Below are positions 35,301 through 44,700 of a stretch of 64,000 nt of DNA, piece after piece. Numbering within the stretch: position 1 is the stretch's first letter; each line of letters starts with the position of its first letter. A program made the translations under genes and the position numbers. The stretch comes from Ifrita kowaldi. Lineage: Eukaryota > Chordata > Aves > Passeriformes > Cinclosomatidae. Location: positions 186,001 to 250,000 of the forward strand of contig VZRS01014168.1 of NCBI GenBank assembly GCA_013398055.1. The letters are read 5' to 3'. Under the pieces are notes generated by a model, which saw nothing but the letters and a program-made list of their open reading frames with translations, was not told where the DNA came from and searched no databases.

Positions 35301-38300
35301 TTTAGAAATGTGGTCTGAAGCTATTAAAATTCTAAAAGGAGAATACACTGTTCGGGCAATCAAAGAGCACAAGATGGACCAAGCCATTATTTTCTGCAGG
35401 ACTAAAATAGACTGTGATAATATGGAGCAGTACTTCATCCAACAGGGTGGAGGTAATGCTTTCACGTTAACCTCACTCTGCTCACTTCTATGTTTTTTCA
35501 ACACCAAAATTGTATGATGAGGTCACCAATACTAGGACATAGCACAAATAAAATTGTGCTTCAGTTTTTTTATGTACTGACTCAGGATAAAATTCAGGGT
35601 TTGGTAGCAGGCAGCTGCAGGGCTGCCCTTTGCAAAAGAAAGCAATGAACTGCCTTGTACCTGTTCCAGACAGTTCTGAAATGGATGAAAACCTATCATG
35701 TACCAAAATTTGAACCAGTGAGAAAAGTATACGGTGCCTCTGCTGAAATATATTAGTAAAATTGATAGTTGGTAAGGGCAAGAGACATGGGAAGAAATCT
35801 GCGTTTACGAATATATACACGTAAGGAGACGCAGAAGAAGAAATGTGAAAGAAAACGGGAACAGTGAAAGGGGATGTGTGAGGAGAAGGGTGAAGAACAG
35901 ACATTTGAAGAAATGGGGAAATTTAGAGCAGGAGGGAGTAAGGAGAAATGCCTGCGCAGACCTGTTCTGCGGAGGAGGGAGGAAATGTGTTTAACTATTT
36001 GTCTTGGGTATTTTCCCCCCCACCAATGCCTGGGGGAGGGGGGAGCTTTTTGCCCATGAAAATTTTTTGCGATTCTGTATGATAACTTACATGTGATGTT
36101 ATTAATGCACACAAACTCTTTTAGGCCCGGATAGGAAGGGACATCAATTCTCATGTGTCTGTCTGCATGGTGATAGAAAACCTCAAGAAAGAAAGCAAAA
36201 CCTGGAAAGATTTAAGGTAACGCAGCAGATTCTTGAAGGCTTTTTCCTCACCTCCCAATATCTAAATTCATATGTTAATTTGTGTTCCTAGTTCTCCATT
36301 TAAATTAAATTGCACTCAAATGCTGTATGTCCCACTTCCTGAAATTGTGAGGCACGTTTTCTGTACATGGAAGTCTGTACTGGTAATCAAAATTACTTTT
36401 GTGAGTTTGAATTGGGAAGATAGTGGGCTTATTTTAAAATGAAAACCTAACTTTATAGCAATTACATTGTTTTTTAAAGTCTTTAGTACTTGATTACTTA
36501 AAAAAAAGTTACTAAAATATTACAGTTTAGTTTTGATTAGGCTGTTTGATTTTTGCTTGCCTTATGCTTTTGGGGAAAGAAACAAGGATGTTAATTGACC
36601 AAGCTACTCATGGGTTTATTTGAAGTGTTCCTAAATGTAGAGAGGCACTTTAAGGTGAAGTAAGTGCAAAGGACTGTGGTTTCATTACCTGGGATTTTGC
36701 TTGCTGTATTTAGCACAACATTTCATCGCAACTCTGGTTTTGCAGAGAGGAGATGTCCGTTTCTTGATCTGCACAGATGTTGCTGCTAGAGGAATTGATA
36801 TTCACGGCGTTCCATATGGTAAGACATAACTCTTTAAACTTAAACTATTGAATTGCATTAGAGCTTCAATATATTTGCTGTCCTGCCCACTAGTTAAAAT
36901 AAATATATGACCTATAGCATAATTTTAAAAGATGTAGATATTAAAGGCTTTAAATTAGGCAATATTGAATTTGGTTGTTCACCATAAGTTCTCAAATACA
37001 TGATGATATTCTGCATTTTTGGGAATCGTTCATTTGGTTTTCCATTCTTGCCGAAGAGTAATCAGGGAGAAAACACTTTGAGTGAAAGCTTTATTGCAGA
37101 TATTGCAAGTTACACCTGTAACTGTTGTAGTAAAGTATGTACATAGGCTAATGAGAGAAATTGCAGCAATCAAAATCATATTTGTTTCGGGTGTCTGATC
37201 TTGACTTTAGCTCGCATACTAAAAAAAAAAAAAATCTCGTGTTCTCTATGGATTGTGTCTGTCTTACACAGTTATCAACGTGACACTCCCTGATGAAAAA
37301 CAGAACTATGTTCATCGGATTGGGAGAGTAGGCAGAGCTGAGAGGTACGTGTGTGTTCAGAGCAGTCACCAGGTTTTCTTGATTTTTCTTTTTTTTTTTT
37401 GTTGTTGTTGTTTCACAAGTTGGCAACAGTTACTGAAGTACATTTCTCCCTCCCTTCTCCCTAATATTTCAGGATGGGTTTGGCAATCTCCCTTGTGGCA
37501 AAAGAGAAAGAAAAGGTAATTATACTCCAAAGCAAAGATGAACAGACATTATTCACTGGAGATCTATCCGCAGCTGCTATCTGACTTTCATACCCTGCAT
37601 TGAAATATTGCTTTTTTGTCTATGCTCAATGGAAAGAGAACTTAAAACATATTCTTGAATTCTTTTTTATGCTGTAATTAGTCAAAATTAATGTACCTAA
37701 ACTCTATTTCACAAAGTTTAGAAGTTGTTTTCCATTATTTCTAGGTTTGGTATCATGTATGCAGTAGCCGTGGAAAAGGGTGTTACAACACTAGACTGAA
37801 GGAAGAAGGAGGTTGTACCATATGGTACAATGAGATGCAGGTAAGCATTTTGCTTAAATGTTCCCTAATTCCTCTAAAAGGCTTAGGAATAAAGTTCTTG
37901 TTTCACCTGTGTAGTTGAAGTAAAAAGCTAGTCTTAGGGTGTTTATAACCCTTGATTCCATTTGAACAAAAAAGTGGAAAACTTCTCAAGTTATATGTTC
38001 TGTAAGTTGTTTAATTATAAAAGCTTATTTTAATATTCCCAGCCAATTCTGTTGGAGTCTTACTTTCAGCTTCCCTCTAGTCTTCCTAATCAAAATCTGT
38101 TAAGATTTAGAGGATGTTAGTTACACGCTTCTGTTTAGATGGTTTGTTGCAGAACTTCAAGTAACTTAAAACTGTTGTTTCTCTAACCTGGAAATAGTTT
38201 GTCCCTTAAGTAGGTTTTCATTGGGATTTATACACCAACTTTTAATGCTTGTTAAAAAGCAATGCTTCCCTTCTTTCTCTAATGAAGAAGGGCAGATATT

Positions 38301-39182
38301 CATCATCTGGAGTAAAATAAGCTTGAACTATGAGCTCTTTATTATAAATTAGCCTCATTCATACAAGTAGGGTAGCATATGAAGTAAAGACTTCTAGGTA
38401 GGGTAAAAACATACTGAAATTGGAAATGAACTTGTATAGTCTGAGCTAATAAAAATGTGTTAGTCTTCAGCATCTGTGACCAAATTGTTTTCTGTGTACC
38501 ATTCCTGTTCAAACTACTCAAATATGACTGTTGAGAACACTAGTTTGAGTAGTCTTGGACCATAAGAGTACTTAAAGACTTCTTGGGGTTTTTTTCTGTT
38601 AGTTGCTGGGGGAGATTGAAGAACACTTAAACTGCACTATTGCCCAAGTTGAACCAGACATAAAAGTACCGGTGGATGATTTTGATGGGAAAGTTACATA
38701 CGGGCAGAAAAGAGCTCTGGGTGGTAAGCAATGACCTATTCTTGAGTTCCTTTGCTATGCAGTGCTGTTTCCTGGTTGTCTCCTGTGTAACTACAGAATA
38801 ACAGATAAATAAATAATAGTTTATAGATAAATGTGTTATAAAAAGCTGCTAGTTCTTTGCTATCTTCTGCATTTGTTACATGCAGCCTATGGGTTGCAAG
38901 TGAGAAGAGTATGTGTATACCTGTTTTGGTTTGTGCTCTTTCTTTAACAATGTAATTAATTTTAACTTTCTGAATGAATGTGGTTGAGCATTGTTAGTTC
39001 TGCTGAAAAATGGCTTTGAACACATAATTTAGATTGTGTCTCTTTTGGCAGGTGGACTGTATAAGGGCCATGTGGATGTTCTGGCACCTACAGTACAAGA
39101 GTTGGCTGCCCTTGAAAAGGAGGCTCAGACGTCTTTCTTGCATCTTGGCTATCTTCCTAACCAGCTGTTCAGAACATTCTGA
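20198..39182 (+). CDS. DDX1: ATP-dependent RNA helicase DDX1, complete (26 coding exons, 740 aa)
   Basis: Exons: 20198-20213, 22139-22190, 23072-23135, 23661-23690, 23922-24018, 24822-24869, 25003-25086, 26390-26473, 26899-26975, 28213-28285, 28399-28475, 29168-29282, 29770-29908, 30930-30990, 32152-32250, 32939-33028, 33608-33796, 34818-34869, 35306-35452, 36125-36216, 36746-36818, 37272-37344, 37473-37515, 37745-37840, 38603-38723, 39052-39182. Total 2,223 nt, 740 codons plus TGA, equal to human DDX1. All 25 introns are GT-AG. Motifs, in residue numbers: AETGSGKT 46-53, PSRELA 294-299, TPGR 346-349, DEAD 370-373, SAT 407-409, ARGID 576-580, HRIGRVGR 601-608, and the family C-terminus QLFRTF. 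From family knowledge, DDX1 unwinds RNA-RNA and RNA-DNA duplexes, is part of the RTCB tRNA-ligase complex, and acts in 3'-end processing and at DNA breaks. No truncation or frameshift is seen. The start has A at -3 and G at +4. Confidence 0.98.
23072..23690 (+). CDS. DDX1: DDX1 exons 3-4: nucleotide-binding segment with motif I
   Basis: Exon 3 (23072-23135) gives the Q-motif-like region [21 protein letters not shown]. Exon 4 (23661-23690) is only 30 nt, in phase 0 at both ends, and encodes [10 protein letters not shown], which is essentially just the Walker A loop. The catalytic Lys52 therefore sits in a ten-codon cassette exon. Confidence 0.96.
23967..29206 (+). CDS. DDX1: DDX1 SPRY/B30.2 insertion (about residues 70-247)
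   Basis: Exons 5-12 code for the SPRY domain that in DDX1, unlike other DEAD-box helicases, is inserted between motif I and motif Ia. Recognisable parts are [19 protein letters not shown] (exon 8), [19 protein letters not shown] (exon 9), the [12 protein letters not shown] segment (exon 10) and [13 protein letters not shown] (exon 11). The domain is a protein-interaction module in this family. Domain limits are taken from the human protein by alignment from memory and are approximate. Confidence 0.9.
29770..33796 (+). CDS. DDX1: DDX1 RecA-like domain 1, motifs Ia to III (exons 13-17)
   Basis: Exon 13 carries motif Ia as PSRELAEQT (Ser in place of the Thr of most DEAD-box proteins, which is normal for DDX1). 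Exon 14 carries the GG motif ([11 protein letters not shown]). Exon 15 carries TPGR and the start of the DEAD box; the DEAD tetrapeptide is split by intron 15 between Ala372 and Asp373. Exon 17 (33608-33796, the longest at 189 nt) carries SAT. All catalytic residues are present. Confidence 0.95.
31740..32035 (+). repeat. Diverged CR1 3' end in DDX1 intron 14
   Basis: The right end, GACCAGATGATCTCGAGAG followed by TTCCACCAACTCAAATTAATC and a GGATTTTATGA tail, follows the CR1 terminus pattern. The GTTGCCCAGACAGGAGGTTG segment at about 31857 fits the CR1 region upstream. It is strongly decayed, so the left boundary is a guess. Confidence 0.6.
35306..38674 (+). CDS. DDX1: DDX1 RecA-like domain 2, motifs IV to VI (exons 19-25)
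   Basis: Exon 19 encodes [12 protein letters not shown] (motif IV), exon 20 [15 protein letters not shown], exon 21 [15 protein letters not shown] (motif V), exon 22 [14 protein letters not shown] (motif VI), and exon 24 a Cys-rich stretch [15 protein letters not shown] typical of DDX1. Intron 19 contains an unusual purine-rich block. The exon 26 C-terminus after the helicase core is nearly identical to human. Confidence 0.95.
35760..35998 (+). other. Purine-rich block in DDX1 intron 19
   Basis: About 240 bp dominated by A and G on the plus strand (GAAG, GGAG and GAAA units), including several CpG sites, followed by a C-run and G-run pair around 36016-36044. It is unlike the rest of the intron. 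Source unrecognised; a decayed retroviral LTR or a simple-sequence expansion are possibilities. Confidence 0.4.
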
Positions 39183-39375
39183 TTGTGCCACGCTAGAGAG
39201 AAGGCTTGAGTTAATAAATGCTCTGCCCAGTGAATACAAAAATCCCACATTGTCTCTGAGTAGAGGTAGTTAGAAAGTAATTAAGACTAAATATATTTCT
39301 TGCATGATGAACAGAGTGTTCAGCACTGTTAACTTTGAGTTAGCTGTTCTCTTAATAAAATAAAACAAGCTAAAG
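39183..39375 (+). other. DDX1: DDX1 3' UTR
   Basis: A short 3' UTR of about 190 nt between the TGA at 39180-39182 and the predicted cleavage site. It contains an early AATAAA at 39213-39218, only about 30 nt after the stop, which would give an extremely short tail if used. Confidence 0.75.
39354..39359 (+). terminator. DDX1: DDX1 poly(A) signal
   Basis: Canonical AATAAA, followed about 25-40 nt later by a GT/T-rich element (around 39382-39400), the expected layout for cleavage near 39375-39380. A weaker alternative AATAAA lies at 39213. Confidence 0.8.
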
Positions 39376-39379
39376 ATGA

Positions 39380-41197
39380 AATGGTTTTGTTTGGTTTTTT
39401 GCCTTAACGGATTAATTTCCAGAATCATTCTTCTCATGGTTTGTTCATTTATCAAAAGTACAAGAGTAGTTGAGCAAATCTGGGAGGAGAGTTTTATATT
39501 TATTTATATTTAAAATTATTTAACTATTTGTATACTGCAAATTTTTGATGCTGGACTGACTAAAGATAGGTTCATATTCATTCAGACAGTTGTTTATATG
39601 TAAGATACTAAATAAGAAAAAAAACCAGACTTAAGCATGTATTTGAAGCTCTTTGTTACCTTAAACCTGTACAGCTAGGCTGATAACTGCATTTTGATTC
39701 TGTTGTTCTAGACTTCTCAAAGTTAATGTTTTTTAAATGCCTAAAATGGATCTTGTACAAAGATCTCTACAATACTCTTGAATTCATAGGGGAGTACCGT
39801 GCGAGTATCAAGGCTGTTCATAAAACTGCAGGAAAAGCTTTTTCATGCAGCAGTAGTATAGGTTGAAGTATTTAATGCCTCTTGTGCTGCTTTCAGACAG
39901 GTTGAATTTATTCAGATCAAACTACTGTAGTCAAATTTGGAATTTTTTTTTAGCTTTTCTCCAGAGACTTTTCTAATGATAATTAGAAATTTCAGTAACT
40001 TTGCATGCAAATTGTCATCCAGAATATCTCAGGTCATTGGGAATGCCAGACAACCACGAGTCAAAGTAAGCTTTTGCCTTCCTTGTGAAGTCTTCTCACA
40101 GAATGTTCCATCCCCTGCAAAAGTCAGTGAAAATCAATTTAAACTCAGGTTGAGCAAATAATTATTTGTAGTGTTACCTGGAGAGGGCAGACTAAGAGAC
40201 CCAGGGGTTGTAATAGAAAACATAGATTTCTCATTAATTTAAAAAAATTAAGGTATTGCATTTACAGCAATTTATGTGATACTATTTGATCCCAAGGAGA
40301 GGGGACGTTACAGGGGATGCTTATCGTTAGAACTTGGGAAGAAAAGTTCTACCATATGTTGCATTGGTCTTGTCAGACAAGAGTAATTAAATCTGTCAAT
40401 CAAAATTAATTTATTGCAATGCCTAAAATCATTAAGATGCAGAAGGAATCAGATCATTCATGTTTGACAGTTGAAGCTGAGATTAAAACCAGTTTCATCT
40501 AGTTTAGACATTTATCTTGGGAAATATTTTTAAATCACAGGAAAATGGTGGATAGATGGAATCAAAGGCTTAGAAGCACTGATCTTTTTTTTGAAATGTG
40601 ATGTTCTAAATTTGCTACGTGTTCCAAGTGCTGATATCTTTTAAGATTTGCTGTTGAGTATCCAAACTTCAATGAATAATTACAAATTGTGACTATTTAG
40701 GACTGAAAAAAAAAGATGCTAAAAATGAAAATTGCTTTAGGCATATAGCCTAGGCATGCCAATTCTTACATAAAATTTGTATTTTCTTGGTGCTGAAGCT
40801 GAAATTACTACAGTGACCTGATGTATACTTGCTTTCAGAAGGGTTTTCCTGATATGCCTTCAAATGCAGTAGCATGAAAGAGGTACGGGGGAGTTTCTGG
40901 TTGAGAGACTTTAAAGGTTGTGTGAGATGTCAAGAATTTAACTGTATGTTGTGCTAAATGGCAGAAAATCCCCGCTGCCCTAGTCAGTAATCTCTAGGAA
41001 AAATGTTTAGATGAAATGGCATATAACGTAGCAATTATTTTGAGGGGTCTGGTCTGGAGTTCTTATATTCTTGTTACTGCTGTCTGAAACCACTAAGATG
41101 GACTTACTGGAAAACTTGACTTTTTTTCAGAAAGCAAGTAAGGCTATTTAAAAAGAAATCTTAGAAAACAAAATAAAATAGCTGAATGGAATTACAC
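39380..41197. other. DDX1 downstream flank, AT-rich, no gene seen
   Basis: Unique AT-rich sequence with short ORFs only and no splice-linked coding pattern. No repeat family was recognised. Confidence 0.5.
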
Positions 41198-41242
41198 CAA
41201 ATTAATTTCAGACCACTTTCTCTGTGGTCTGAAATTAATTTG
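41198..41242. repeat. Perfect 19-bp inverted repeat with 7-nt loop
   Basis: Left arm 41198-41216 (CAAATTAATTTCAGACCAC), loop 41217-41223 (TTTCTCT), right arm 41224-41242, which is the exact reverse complement of the left. Pairing stops abruptly at both ends, with no extended imperfect stem, so it does not look like a microRNA precursor. It is not part of a recognised repeat. Confidence 0.9.
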
Positions 41243-41505
41243 TTGATGTTGCCTGCCTTGTTATTTTTATTTGTAAATGAATGTGCCTTTACACCTAGTA
41301 ACAGTAAGTGGTAAGCCATATCTAGTTAGAGTAGCATGATTCCAGTTAAAACCTTTAACTGCCTCTCTTGAACCAAGCACTGTCTTGCTTTCACACCAGT
41401 CACGCTACGATGATGTTCTTGTACTGGAAGTCAACAGATACCTAAAAAAAAGTTTCTCAGCATCAGGGGATGTTGTACATCTCATGGGAATGTTCCAAGG
41501 GATAT

Positions 41506-41524
41506 ACAAAAAAAAAAAAAAAAA
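41506..41524 (+). repeat. Poly(A) run
   Basis: Nineteen consecutive A bases. It could be a simple repeat or the tail of an unrecognised retroinsertion ending just to its left. No AATAAA is seen in the 40 bp before it. Confidence 0.8.
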
Positions 41525-41579
41525 AGTTGTCTTTTAGAAATCAAGGTGCCTAATTTTTGTCTGTATCCCTGAATGCAGA

Positions 41580-41745
41580 TGTGCGTGTGGGCTGTTGGGC
41601 ACTTGTGTGCTCCGTGTCTGGGGTGGGGGGGGAGGTTCCCAAGGTGCCTCGGCTGCTCGTAGTTCGCTGAGCAGGCAGTGCCTGCCTCGTGGTGGTGCTC
41701 ATGTCTCGCGAATGGCCTTTCCTCCGCCAGCCTGCTGCTTCCAAC
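41580..41745. promoter_or_regulatory. Isolated CpG-rich patch downstream of DDX1
   Basis: About 165 bp with nine CpG sites and high GC in a CpG-poor AT-rich region. It includes TCTCGCGA at 41704-41711, eight bases of the TCTCGCGAGA element found in many CpG-island promoters. This could be the start of an unannotated noncoding transcript or a GC-rich insertion. Neither transcript structure nor ORF supports a gene. Confidence 0.3.
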
Positions 41746-44700
41746 TGGGTCAATTACATTCTCCCTATTTTTTTCCTCTTTAGAAACAAACAAACTCCTA
41801 AACAAAAAAAGAACTTAAAGCTGTTAGAGCTGTTTGTGTGGAGCACAAACTCACAATGAAGGGTCCTTGCTTCACTGCCTGACTTCTCGAAGCTTGAATA
41901 AACATGCAGTGTGAGCTGTTCAGATTGTTAATCCACTAACTTCTGCTTTAAAGGACTTGTTCTTGTCTAGGTACAAAGCTAATTCTTGCTACTGTACATG
42001 TCAAAACTGTGTTTATTTTTCTTCTCAGTGCTGATTTCTAGGGCTCATGAACTGAAAACAGAACCAAAAAACAGGCTTTCATAAGTGCCCCGGCAATATT
42101 TGTTGCAATTTACTGGCTTTAAAATTGTGTAAGCAAATCCTATGTAGGCATTCTTGCTGTGCTTCAGCTTTTCTGACCAAAAGGAAGGAATATGGGAAAT
42201 TCAAGATTAGCCTGAGTAAAAGGAACAAAATATTAACTCTAGTGTTAATTTTTTTTTCCTAGTTATATTTTAATAATAGCTATAAAGTTGCCTTAGGGAG
42301 ATATTTTTGTTTGGTTTTTTGAGTTTATCACTTGTTTATTGGAGCACCCTTGTTCAATAACTTTGTATTTTTGGCTTATTTGCTTTAGTGCAATGTCTTT
42401 GAGAGAACTCACATTCTTATTGGATGATTAACTATTCATTTATAACTACTGGTAATAATCTTTCTTTGCTTTCCTTTACACTCCTATAAACGTTCCTTTT
42501 ATGGAAGGGAAAAGGATACAGATGGTGTTTGCCACTCAGTGTCCAAACTGCTGAGCTGGGGCCCCCTTTTAGCAAGCTCCAAAGGCAGGAGGAGTTTGCT
42601 GGTCTCTTATGCTTTAAGTATGGTTCTGTTTTGCTACTGTGAAAGCAGACAAAATTGCTGCTGGCAACACAGACTTGTACTCCAGTCTTCTCATGTTTAT
42701 GGAATCACACATACAAATAAACGTGCCTGGTCTGTTTGAAGAGGTAATTGGCCTGTGGTCACTACCATATGCGAATATCTGTATAATGCAGTAAGCTGGG
42801 CTCCTGCTTCACCCAGTTAGCAAAATAGCTGCATCTCAAGTAGATTAGGTATATGTTAGAAAGGAAAAATGGGTGGAAGATTCAAAGGAAGAACTTTACC
42901 AAGAAGTGTGTAATCTTCTGCCTTGCACCTCTGTTTGTAGGTAGGGAAAAGTGTAACAGCTAGGGCTTCTTTGAGAAACCCTTTATCACTGCAATTACAC
43001 TAATGCTTGCCTGTAGACAAAATGAGGTTATGCAAGGGGTGAGGGAGAGCAAAACCCTTGTGTAAGGAATCGTCCAACCAATAACACTTTTTCCATAAGT
43101 TGCTTAAGAGCAAAAAGTTGCTACTTTTCAGAGTTGCTACTTGTTGCAGTAAATAATACTTTTAGTGAATTATGAGCAGGGTCTTTATCACTTCTTATTA
43201 ATAAGTGTCTAAAACTCACTGTGCTTCTTGCAGTGATTTTTGTCTGTGTCTCTTGGTTTCTTACAAATGTGTCCAGATCCACAGATGGACAAATTGAGGT
43301 AAAGAGACATTGCAATCTGCTGAATGTCAGCCAAGACTGGCAAGAATTGTCATAATAACTTTGCAGCAGTAATATGTTAAATGCTGTTTCAAAATACTCA
43401 GCATGTGAATGAATTAGTCTTTTTCATAATGATTGTTATTATCAGAGAACATAAAGGTACATTCATAAAGCATATCCCATGTCTGCTGAGCACCACCACT
43501 TACTGGAGTGCGGAGGGGGTATAGCAGAGTATTTCTCTTGTCGTGAAGGGATTTTCTTGATTTAATATTTAGCAGAAAAATTCAAAAAATACAAACAGCT
43601 AACTTGATACATGGAGAACAGATTGCCGGAATTCAGATTCTAGCTAACATTGAGCTAACACTGTTGTGGGTGACAGGATAATCTTGCCACTCCAGAAATT
43701 ACAGGTCTCCTTTCTCTAGGTGTTATGTTGGACTTGCCAGTGCTGGACAGAAAATTCGGGTAGCCTGGAGCATCTAAACAGCATCAAGAGCTTGTGTTTA
43801 GACAACTTAAACCATCCTCTGTGTAAAATAAAGTTGAATTTAAAAATTGTAACTCGTATGGAAATGTCATAGTACTTAATTTCATAAACTGTGTTGCCTC
43901 TTCGGTTTGCTGTCTTTGGATAGCACTAAACTGTTGCGGAATTGTCCAGCGGTAACTTTCTTCTCTTTGTTGATTGTTGCAATACACAAAACTCATAGAA
44001 GATTTGAATGGTATCAATTAAAACCATCCTTCCACAGATGCCTTGTTGGGAACCAGCATCCTTTTAACCAAATGCTGTAATTGTGTTAGAATTAGTTCAA
44101 TTTATTGTATGAGTTAATGAAGAATATCATGTAGGATAAGAAAATAATAACATAAATTACATCCAAATTGCTTTAGGTGGCATTTGTGACTCTTTAGTGT
44201 ATATCAGAGTAGCCACTCTGTTATTTAGGTTTTAAGCTAATGTGTTGTGTTCTGTTCTATTCTATTCTACTAAAAAACTTCTGTGATTGTTTTTTGGTTA
44301 TTGCAATTCTGCTGAAAAATAATCATATTTTTTAATGAAGTGATTCAGAATACAAAGTAGAGAATTGTTAGTATACATCATATTCAGTTATGCATTAACC
44401 AGCCCTGTACCAAATGCAGTAATAGTCTTGAGGGGTTTTTATTGAGTCTTAACCTTTTCTGAAAAAAAAAACCAAAAAACAAAACTTGAATTGCTCTTCC
44501 TTATAATAAGAAATTAAGCTGTGCTTGGCTGAAATGGTTAAAAAGAAGTAAGTTTTACAAAAAAAATAGTCTATTCATCTCTAAGAACTGAACTTTTGTG
44601 GTATTTCTGATGGCCTTAAACAGTGAGAACAGAATTTAAATTCAGTTTAAAAATTGTAAAATAGTCTGAAGTCATCTGTAGTTTTCTGTCAGCAGCCCAA

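Noticed and set aside
35753..36154. Minus-strand frame of 133 codons in DDX1 intron 19
   Set aside because: It is the complement of a purine-rich low-complexity block overlapping exon 20. The translation shows no domain.
44253..44275. Short TTCTA tandem resembling the microsatellite tail of CR1
   Set aside because: No CR1 body is recognisable on either side; only about four units, so it is called chance.
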